NCBI GenBank assembly: GCA_017609645.1
Contig: JAFCDQ010000003.1
Location: 1-64,000, forward strand
Length of the DNA: 64,000 nucleotides
Reading direction: 5' to 3'
Source of the DNA: Candidatus Woesearchaeota archaeon
GTDB lineage: Archaea > Nanobdellota > Nanobdellia > Woesearchaeales > ARS49
The translations under genes and the position numbers were made by a program. Under the pieces are notes generated by a model. The model searched no databases. It saw nothing but the letters and a program-made list of their open reading frames with translations, and was not told the origin of the DNA. How positions within the stretch are numbered: the stretch's first letter is position 1; the number at the start of each line of letters is the position of its first letter. This document shows, in pieces, positions 56,416 to 64,000 of this stretch.

Positions 56416-56576
56416 AAAAGATTAAGTAACTTTGCCTTTTAAATTTTTTACTTTTTAAAATTGAAAAATTTGCAAAATAGTTGAAATATTTTCCAAATTT
56501 AATGAAAAACTTTTTAAATCTTTAATTTTCTTTTGTTAGAATGGTTTGGACTCATATTATTCTAGAAGGATATTGT

Positions 56577-56849
56577 ATGTTTAATTGTTTGTCTAAGAAA
56601 AAACACACTTTTTATGAGATGAAAAACATTAAAGATTTATTAAAGGTAAATAAGAAAAAAATAAGTAGGAAAAATGAAAATTATATTTCTGCAAAAGAAA
56701 GACCTAATTGGTGTACGCTGCAGAATAAAAAAAGAGTTCCTCAATTTAGGTGTTTATGTTTTAGTAAAAATAAACGTTGTCCTTTCTTTGCTTTTACTAA
56801 TGCAGAAAAAGTTGATTACAAATTCTTGGCAAAAAGATATCACAAATAA
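56577..56849 (+). CDS. Cys-rich basic hypothetical protein
   Basis: MFNCLSKKKHTFYEM...RPNWCTLQNKKRVPQFRCLCFSKNKRCPFFAF. Confidence 0.55.
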   Translation: MFNCLSKKKHTFYEMKNIKDLLKVNKKKISRKNENYISAKERPNWCTLQNKKRVPQFRCLCFSKNKRCPFFAFTNAEKVDYKFLAKRYHK

Positions 56850-56852
56850 AAC

Positions 56853-57791
56853 CTAACCCAGCCCCATTATCTTCCTAGCTAATTTCTCACTGTGATGTCT
56901 TGCTATGTCTGTTACGTTGACAAAGTCATCTCCTATGAATTCTACTGTTCCTGTTATTTTTTTTGTTTTGTCAAATTTGACTGGGAATTGTTTTTTCTCT
57001 GCATATTTTAGTAATAATTCTTTTGGTATTGAGTTTGTGTTGTAAAGTACATGATCGACACAAGGTTTTCCTAGATATTCAGTTATTTTGTTGTAAAAAT
57101 CTTGCACAGCATAATCATTTGTCTCGCCGTATTTTGTCATTAAGTTGCAGATGAATACTTTTTTTGCAGAAGAATTAATAATAGCCTCTGATATTCCTTC
57201 AACAAGTAAATTAGGAATGATGCTGGTGTACAAATCACCAGGCCCTATGACTATTACGTCTGCATTGTGTATTGCTTCTATTGCTTTGTGATAGGCATAT
57301 GCTTTTTTTTCTAAAAATACTCGTTTGATAGGTATGTCGCCGTTATGTTTTGGCACGTCTATGTTTGTTTCTCCTTTTACTATTGCGCCAGTTTCAAGTT
57401 CTGCAAATAATTTGACATCGTCAAATGTTACTGGAAGCACTTTTCCTCTTGTTTTGAGTATTTTTTCTGCTTCTCTTATTGCTGATTCCATGCTTCCTGT
57501 TATTTCTTGTAATGCTGTTAATAATAAATTTCCAAAACTATGTCCTGATAATTGTTCTCCAAATCTATAAGTAAATAATTTATTTAGTGTTCCTGTGTTG
57601 TCGGATAAAGCCAGTAAACATCTGCGGACATCTCCTACAGGCAAAACTCCAAATTCAGAACGCAGTATTCCTGTGCTGCCGCCGTCATCTGCGGTGCTTA
57701 CAACACAAGATAGCTTTATATCATATTTTTTCAATCCTTGTAATATTGTGAAGCTTCCTGTTCCTCCGCCTATCACTACTATTCTTTGCAT
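56853..57791 (-). CDS. YvcK/CofD-like family protein
   Basis: IVVIGGGTGSFTILQGLKKYDIKLSCVVSTADDGGSTGILRSEFGVLPVGDVRRCLLAL. Confidence 0.94.
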   Translation of the reverse strand: MQRIVVIGGGTGSFTILQGLKKYDIKLSCVVSTADDGGSTGILRSEFGVLPVGDVRRCLLALSDNTGTLNKLFTYRFGEQLSGHSFGNLLLTALQEITGSMESAIREAEKILKTRGKVLPVTFDDVKLFAELETGAIVKGETNIDVPKHNGDIPIKRVFLEKKAYAYHKAIEAIHNADVIVIGPGDLYTSIIPNLLVEGISEAIINSSAKKVFICNLMTKYGETNDYAVQDFYNKITEYLGKPCVDHVLYNTNSIPKELLLKYAEKKQFPVKFDKTKKITGTVEFIGDDFVNVTDIARHHSEKLARKIMGLG

Positions 57792-57905
57792 TAATTAAAA
57801 TTCAAGGTCACTTTAATAAAAAGCTTGTGAAATAGCTGTATTTACTATTAAGTAAGAAAGATTTATATATTATGCTTTAAAATTGTATAATTAGAGGTAA
57901 AAACA

Positions 57906-58121
57906 ATGGAAACTAAAAAATTACTTGAGGAATTGATGAATTTGTCAGATGAAGAAAAGCAAAGATGTATTTGGCATAATGTGAAAGTTAGTGCGAAGAA
58001 CAACGAAAGGACTAATTTAGATTATTGTGGAGCTTGTGAGGGTGTAAACGATATTTGTGATTTTTATAAGCCTATAAGTAAGTTGCTGGAGAGCTATGAA
58101 AGAAAAGATGAACAACAATAA
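57906..58121 (+). CDS. Small Cys-containing hypothetical protein
   Basis: RCIWHNV...LDYCGACEGVNDICDFY; TATA and SD upstream. Confidence 0.6.
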   Translation: METKKLLEELMNLSDEEKQRCIWHNVKVSAKNNERTNLDYCGACEGVNDICDFYKPISKLLESYERKDEQQ

Positions 58122-58410
58122 ATTAACAGTATCTGTGGAAAAAGCTTATTTGATGTACAAACATAAGGTTGAAACTCCTGAAGAAGTGAGATTTTTGCTT
58201 GATTTTAGTGAGCCCTTATTTAATTTGAAAATATTTTATGTGAATAAAAAAACTTTTATTCTTAATGATGATACAAGTTGTCAAAGTGATTTTGTTGCTT
58301 TTGAAGCTGCTTACAAAGATTTAGGTTTTTTTGCTAAGCTTTATGGCAGGCTTTGCAGTAAAGAATATTTTCTTGCAGGTAAAGAGATGAGAGAACAATT
58401 CTTAGCTTAA
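58096..58410 (+). CDS. Hypothetical protein (~100 aa)
   Basis: Complete ORF overlapping the previous gene; alternative ATG at 58108. Confidence 0.6.
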   Translation: MKEKMNNNKLTVSVEKAYLMYKHKVETPEEVRFLLDFSEPLFNLKIFYVNKKTFILNDDTSCQSDFVAFEAAYKDLGFFAKLYGRLCSKEYFLAGKEMREQFLA

Positions 58411-58739
58411 ATACCTTCTACATGCCAATAATAAAATAATAAAGCACTAATTACTGCTGCTGGGATAAATGCTAGTGTTATAAAGCCAGCAGTTGCTGCG
58501 CTTGTTTCTTGGAATAATGAACTTATCAGGAAAAGCCATGTTGCAACTACTCCTACTGCTGCCATTGACCAAGCTCCTATGTTTGGCCATTTCCAGGCTA
58601 CAAAAGGCCATGCAAGAAATGGCAGACCAAACAATAAGCCTAAAACAGTGCTATCTCCTTCTGTTAATAAGAAAACAAAGTACGTAACACATAATATTGT
58701 GCCAAGCGCCAATGCTGTTATTTTCATCCACTTGAACAT
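58407..58739 (-). CDS. Membrane protein
   Basis: Four hydrophobic segments; ATG at 58739 preferred over TTG at 58781. Confidence 0.65.
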   Translation of the reverse strand: MFKWMKITALALGTILCVTYFVFLLTEGDSTVLGLLFGLPFLAWPFVAWKWPNIGAWSMAAVGVVATWLFLISSLFQETSAATAGFITLAFIPAAVISALLFYYWHVEGI

Positions 58740-58773
58740 GTTATTATTATTAAAATTGTTGTCTTTAAAAAGT

Positions 58774-61668
58774 TTACTCAATTTCCTTTAATTTTTGTTG
58801 CAAAAACTTCACAATATCATCTTTCCAGTATTTTGGCACACTTCCTTTAACAAGCTCTTTCAGCCAAATTATTGTTTCCTTGCGAAATCCTTCTTGGTCG
58901 CCATCAATCATCTTGTATACATCATACTTTATTTGCGGATCTAGTTTAGATCTTTTTACTCCATAATCAAAGTGTTCTAATAATTCCAAACGTTTAATTT
59001 CTTTTTCATCTTTTTCTTTTTCGTCTTCTTGTTTCCAGTATTTTTTGTATTCAAACTTTTTTTTCATCAAGACTTCTTTTGGATCTTTGATTTCTGCTTG
59101 CATTCCTAATTTCGCTAAAACTAATTGATGCATTCTGTGTAGGAATTCATGCTTATCTTCAATCTTCAAAACATCTGCATATCCTTGCAGTGCTGTTTTG
59201 AATGCAAATGGGCTTGGTATTGATGTTTCTACTTCTGCAATCTTTATTTTGCCTTCTTCAATTTCTTTTATCACTTTTCTTGTGTTTTCTATATCCATTA
59301 AATCCTGCAGAACTTCTCTTTTTGCTTCTTTTAAGATTGAGAATTCAGTGTCTATGCTTTTTAGTGCGCACATTAATATCATACTGCTTACTTGCTGTCT
59401 GCCTACTCTTTTTTTTCTGCCCATGTAATTTCTTAGTATCATGAATGATCTTGTTGCACAGTGTCTAAATCTCCTCTTATACACTTCGCTTTTTTCTATT
59501 GCATTTTCCATTAATAAATTTAGTTTGTCTGCTTTCAATAAATCAAGTGCTTTTTTTGTGTTTAATCTTTTGTCTCCTGTAATGTAAAATCCATTGTCAT
59601 TCATTCCTACTTCAACGTCTTTATGTTTCAAGCGACCAATAATAAAAGCTAGTGCTCTGCTTAAGCAGTCATTTACTCGTCTGCCAAACATTGTGTGAAA
59701 GATTACTTTTTTGTCATTTCCGTCGTCATAATACTCGACAAGTATTGTTTTGTCTGTTCCAAATCTTTTGCAGTATTTGTATTGTTCTTTGAAGTATTCA
59801 TAGATTGAGTTTGCTGCGTTCTCATCTACATATAGAAACTCATTAATGAAATTTAGAGTTTCTTTTTTTGTTTGTTTTGCGCTGAATTTTTCCAGCATTA
59901 ATCTTCTGAATCTTCCTATGCTTGATGCTAGGTCAAAGCTTAATGGCAGCATCTCACTAGCCCATCTTGGAACTGTTGGCGGTCTGTTTGCAGTGTTTCT
60001 TACTTGTGCTACCATTCCTCTTGAAAATCTGAATTGATATGTTTCTCCTCCTAATACAAATACATCTCCTGGTCTTAATCTTTCTACAAATCCTTCATCT
60101 AGCATTCCTACTATGTGTTCTCCTACTTTTACTGTGATAAATGATGCATCTGGGATTGTTCCTACATTTGTCATGTAGATTACTCTTCCTAATCTTCCTC
60201 TTTTGCCTATTTTTCCTTCATTTCTCCAGATTTTTGCATAAATGTGTCTTTCTTCTAAGTTTGTGAATTCTCCTGCTAAGTATTGCAGTATTTCATTAAA
60301 ATCTTTTAATGATAAATCAGAATAACAATAACTTTTTTTGATTACTTTGTATAATTCTTTTTCATCCCAGATTTGTTCTATTGCCATTCCTATAATGTGC
60401 TGTGCAAGAACATCTAATGCTAATGTTGGAATGTGCAGTTTGTCAATCTTTTTTTCTAATGCACTTTTCATTAATACACTGCATTCTATTAAGTCATCTC
60501 TGTCCATTACTATCATTCTTGCTTTGACTGTTTCATGCAGTTTGTGTCCGCTTCTTCCTGCTCTTTGCAAGAATCTTGCTACGCTTTTTGGACTTCCTAT
60601 ACAAAGAACTAAATCAACATATCCTATATCTATTCCTAATTCTAGACTTGTTGAGCAGACTACGCATTTTAATTCTCCTTTTCTTAATCTCTCCTCTAAA
60701 TCAAACCGCAATTTTTTGCCTAAACTGCCGTGATGTGCTCCTATGTTTGCAGAATTATAGTGTTTTGGATATTTTTCTTTTAGATAATCTACTACTCTTT
60801 CTGTTGCTGCTCTTGTGTTTGTGAATATTAATGTTGTTCTGTGTTCTTGTACTAAGTTGTGTATTAAATTATACATTTTGGCATGCATTATTTTGTGAGG
60901 TGTGTCTATTAAATTACTTACAGGGCTTAATACTTTGAAGTCTAGATTTTTTATGAATTGTATGTCAACTACTTTGCATTGTCTGTCTTTGCCGACTAAG
61001 AATTTTGCTACTTCATCTAATGGCGCTACTGTTGCACTTAATCCGATTCTGCACATGTACTGAGTTAAGTGTTCTAGTCTTTCCAAGCTTAATGATAAAT
61101 GTGTTCCTCTTTTATTGTCAGCCAAAGCATGTATCTCGTCTACTATGCACCATTGCACATTCTTTAGATGTTCTCTGAATTTTGGACTGCATAACATAAT
61201 AGCAAGTGATTCTGGTGTTGTGATTAAGATATGTGGTGCTTTTTTCAGCATTTTTTGTTTTTCATATGCGGTGGTATCACCAGTTCTTACAGCAACTCTT
61301 ATTCCTAGATCTTTTCCTGCGATTTCTTGCATTTCTTGTAATGGTTCTTGTAAGTTCTTGCGAATATCATTATTCAATGCCTTAAGTGGAGAAATATACA
61401 AACAATAAACCTTGTCTTCTAGTATTCCTTTTTCAGCACTATCTACTAGTTCATTTAGTATGCTCAAGAAAGCAGTCAGAGTTTTTGTAGCTCCTGTAGG
61501 AGCAGAAACAAGTATATTCTCTCTTTTATGAATATCCATCACAGCGAACTTTTGAGGCTCACTAAATGTTTTAAATTTGTCAAAAAACCATTTCTTTACA
61601 ATTGGATTTAGAACTGCCTTAATCTCGTCTACTTTATACGGCTTTTTCACAATTGTGATATTTGTCAT
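58774..61668 (-). CDS. Large ATP-dependent helicase Lhr family
   Basis: ILVSAPTGATKTLTAFLSILNEL, CIVDEIHALADNKRGTHLSLSLERLEHL, SLELGIDIGYVDLVL, QRAGRSGHKLHE. Confidence 0.95.
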   Translation of the reverse strand: MTNITIVKKPYKVDEIKAVLNPIVKKWFFDKFKTFSEPQKFAVMDIHKRENILVSAPTGATKTLTAFLSILNELVDSAEKGILEDKVYCLYISPLKALNNDIRKNLQEPLQEMQEIAGKDLGIRVAVRTGDTTAYEKQKMLKKAPHILITTPESLAIMLCSPKFREHLKNVQWCIVDEIHALADNKRGTHLSLSLERLEHLTQYMCRIGLSATVAPLDEVAKFLVGKDRQCKVVDIQFIKNLDFKVLSPVSNLIDTPHKIMHAKMYNLIHNLVQEHRTTLIFTNTRAATERVVDYLKEKYPKHYNSANIGAHHGSLGKKLRFDLEERLRKGELKCVVCSTSLELGIDIGYVDLVLCIGSPKSVARFLQRAGRSGHKLHETVKARMIVMDRDDLIECSVLMKSALEKKIDKLHIPTLALDVLAQHIIGMAIEQIWDEKELYKVIKKSYCYSDLSLKDFNEILQYLAGEFTNLEERHIYAKIWRNEGKIGKRGRLGRVIYMTNVGTIPDASFITVKVGEHIVGMLDEGFVERLRPGDVFVLGGETYQFRFSRGMVAQVRNTANRPPTVPRWASEMLPLSFDLASSIGRFRRLMLEKFSAKQTKKETLNFINEFLYVDENAANSIYEYFKEQYKYCKRFGTDKTILVEYYDDGNDKKVIFHTMFGRRVNDCLSRALAFIIGRLKHKDVEVGMNDNGFYITGDKRLNTKKALDLLKADKLNLLMENAIEKSEVYKRRFRHCATRSFMILRNYMGRKKRVGRQQVSSMILMCALKSIDTEFSILKEAKREVLQDLMDIENTRKVIKEIEEGKIKIAEVETSIPSPFAFKTALQGYADVLKIEDKHEFLHRMHQLVLAKLGMQAEIKDPKEVLMKKKFEYKKYWKQEDEKEKDEKEIKRLELLEHFDYGVKRSKLDPQIKYDVYKMIDGDQEGFRKETIIWLKELVKGSVPKYWKDDIVKFLQQKLKEIE

Positions 61669-61723
61669 CAGAATTCAATAAAAAAACGCTTAATTTTAAG
61701 AGTTTTGTGGATAATTATGATTT

Positions 61724-64000
61724 TTATTTATATGCTAATTCCTTTAATAAAAAAGGTTGTTTTTCTATTTTTTCAAAAGTTTCTATAACATTATCATATT
61801 TATTTGCGACCATTATAAATTCTATTACATTCTTTTTTACAAAATCTAAATCACATCTTTTTAATGCGAAATATGCTTCCTTAGTTTTCTCTTTTGTCTT
61901 TCTTGTTACTGCTTCAAGAAGAGCGCATACATTCTCATCAAAAAGAGGGCAAGTAGGATAATATTGTTGGAGACTAATACTATAAGCATCTTTGCCTGAT
62001 ACAAAGTATAAAAGACCATCATAAGCTTCCTTTGTTTTATCTTTAGCATTTTCTGCAATTGTTTTGAGCAAATTATAATGCACTTCATCTAATGTAGAAT
62101 TGTCAATTCTACTTGGAAATAATCTTCGAAATTGATTAAGGGCGTAACATGCGTTACCTGTTTCTTTTTTTTCATTTTTTGCAATTGTTTTTAGCAGATC
62201 AGGGTGTTTCGTAAAAAGATAAGAACGTATTCGCGCATAACCTTCAAAATCTTCTCCAGCATGTTTTTTTATGAAGTCAAATAAATCTTCATGTTTTTCA
62301 TAAAAATCAAATCCATGATCTGATATTTGTTCATATACTGCCCAAACTCCTTTTTTAAATTTTTTAGCTAACGCTTTTGTTTTTTCTTTTTGTAAAATAA
62401 GTTGTTTACGATGAAGTCCAGGATATTCATAAATTCGTTTAGCAGCAGTAGCTATATTGTCTTTTGCATTTTCTGCTAAAACTGTTAATAAATCTATATC
62501 TTCTTTATAAGCTTTTTTTGGAATGTCATGTAACCAACTCCATCCATAACTATTAAATGCATATGAAGTTTCAAGTTTGATATTTTTTCTTATTACATCA
62601 ATGAAATCTTTTTTCTTGTCAATAAATTCAACACCTACATCTAGATAACCCATTAAGTCATAAACCCAGCTAACATATTCTTTATATTCTATTGCAAATT
62701 CCTTTAGTTTTTCTTTTATTTTTTTTGTTAACTTTTCTGGTTTAATTGGCAACTTTGAAAAAACTAAACCGCATCTTTCGCCGTCATTTTCGCCGCAATT
62801 TTTCAGAATGGTTTCAATAAGATCAGGATGTTCTTCATATTCAAATATTTTTGGCATTATTTTAATCGGATTTTTGTTAATAAGATCAGAAACTAAAAAT
62901 AAATCTTCTAATAGTTTTAATCTAGAGTCAATATTTTCATTATCTAGATGATTTGCTATTATTTTTAAACCTGTTTTTTCAAACATACTGTTGGAAGTCA
63001 AAGCATAATTGATATTCTTATATTTGCTTAAAGTATTAAGGATTCTCTGATAATTATTTTTAAGAAAATTAAAATCAATTTTTTCAGCAATTTCTATTAA
63101 TGCTTCATCCCATTCTTTAATTGAAGCTAATTTTGGCCGTCTGAGAGGTTCATAAGTCTCTTTTTCTGCTTCTTTGATTAAAGCTTTATTATCATCTTCA
63201 AATAATTTGATTATTTTTTCATATTCAGGATATGATTCATGTAAAACATTTTTTTTGACTAAATCTGTTATTTTATATAATCTGAATTTATTGAAACTGT
63301 TATCCTCTAAATAGTCTGAGATTTTCTCAAATGTTTGTTTATTTTCTTTTTTTATGTCTGTAAGATCTGCTAATTCTCTAACAGTTAATCTTTTTTTATA
63401 TTGTTTTAATATGTTTGTAAATTCATAATCATTAGCACAATTCTGTGCTTGTTCTTGTTTAACTCTTATTAAGTCTATTAATAAATCTATGTTTAATTCT
63501 TTATCATTAATTATGGAATTTATTGTTTTTGAATCATAATGTTTTATTATGTCTTCAATAAATTCTTTTGGTAATTTGTATTGTGAATTTTCTTTTATTT
63601 TTTTAATTAAATCAAAACTATATCCTTTAATCATAAAATCTGCTTTTTCTTTGTATCCTTTTTCATCTAGTTCTTTATTTAATTTTTTTAGTTCATCAAT
63701 TGAGTATTTTCTGCTGAGTTTTGCTATTTCTATGTCTTCAAAACCTAATTCTTCTAGGTTTGTTATTTCTTTTAGATATTCTGTTGGAAGGATTGTTTTG
63801 CCTAATTTATTAATAAAATATATATCTATTAATTTAATTTCTGAGTTTACTGCTTCTTTTAAATCTTTAATATCATAATTTTCAAGTAAGTCTGCAATTT
63901 GATGGTTAGGCATGTATTTTCCTACCCATTCTACGTCAAATGGATCGAATTTAGATAATGGATCTACTTTTGTTAATCCCTTTGCTTCTAAATATTCTTC
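61724..64000 (-). CDS. Hypothetical alpha-solenoid repeat protein, 5' end beyond the window
   Basis: ORF-track Met at 63913 is preceded in frame by EEYLEAKGLTKVDPLSKFDPFDVEWVGKY to the window edge; repeated LLKTIAENAKDKTKEAYDGL-type units. Confidence 0.7.
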   Translation of the reverse strand, partial: EEYLEAKGLTKVDPLSKFDPFDVEWVGKYMPNHQIADLLENYDIKDLKEAVNSEIKLIDIYFINKLGKTILPTEYLKEITNLEELGFEDIEIAKLSRKYSIDELKKLNKELDEKGYKEKADFMIKGYSFDLIKKIKENSQYKLPKEFIEDIIKHYDSKTINSIINDKELNIDLLIDLIRVKQEQAQNCANDYEFTNILKQYKKRLTVRELADLTDIKKENKQTFEKISDYLEDNSFNKFRLYKITDLVKKNVLHESYPEYEKIIKLFEDDNKALIKEAEKETYEPLRRPKLASIKEWDEALIEIAEKIDFNFLKNNYQRILNTLSKYKNINYALTSNSMFEKTGLKIIANHLDNENIDSRLKLLEDLFLVSDLINKNPIKIMPKIFEYEEHPDLIETILKNCGENDGERCGLVFSKLPIKPEKLTKKIKEKLKEFAIEYKEYVSWVYDLMGYLDVGVEFIDKKKDFIDVIRKNIKLETSYAFNSYGWSWLHDIPKKAYKEDIDLLTVLAENAKDNIATAAKRIYEYPGLHRKQLILQKEKTKALAKKFKKGVWAVYEQISDHGFDFYEKHEDLFDFIKKHAGEDFEGYARIRSYLFTKHPDLLKTIAKNEKKETGNACYALNQFRRLFPSRIDNSTLDEVHYNLLKTIAENAKDKTKEAYDGLLYFVSGKDAYSISLQQYYPTCPLFDENVCALLEAVTRKTKEKTKEAYFALKRCDLDFVKKNVIEFIMVANKYDNVIETFEKIEKQPFLLKELAYK

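Overview
AT-rich, densely coding archaeal chromosomal window, probably from a DPANN-type lineage (Woesearchaeota/Pacearchaeota-like; this is inferred from gene content and TTTATATA-type promoters, not from a marker gene). Recognisable content includes a grpE-dnaK-(small membrane ORF)-dnaJ operon, type II methionine aminopeptidase, a TtcA/NcsA-like PP-loop enzyme, an S2P/M50 protease, a signal-peptidase-like protein, Nif3/DUF34, bifunctional PGI/PMI, PurA, a RimK-like ligase plus aspartyl/zinc-protease pair, class II LysRS, thioredoxin reductase, Glu/Leu-type dehydrogenase, radical SAM, a DEAD-box helicase plus CspA cluster, YvcK/CofD-like, Lhr helicase and a RHH/PIN toxin-antitoxin pair. No rRNA, tRNA, CRISPR or IS element was recognised by eye. 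The most interesting region is 10616-18570 (minus strand). Two adjacent giant ORFs (921 and 1639 aa) share repeat modules, and they appear to be one ~2,600-aa repeat protein split by a -1 frameshift at a C6 run. The frameshift sits in an oddly GC-rich ~50-bp patch. Other leads are a GTTTCA-type operator array beside a membrane-anchored winged-helix regulator (54.2 kb), a palindrome over the predicted grpE transcription start, a receiver-like/guanylate-kinase-like fusion protein (34.7 kb), an archaemetzincin-like protease (28.0 kb), and several unannotated small ORFs.
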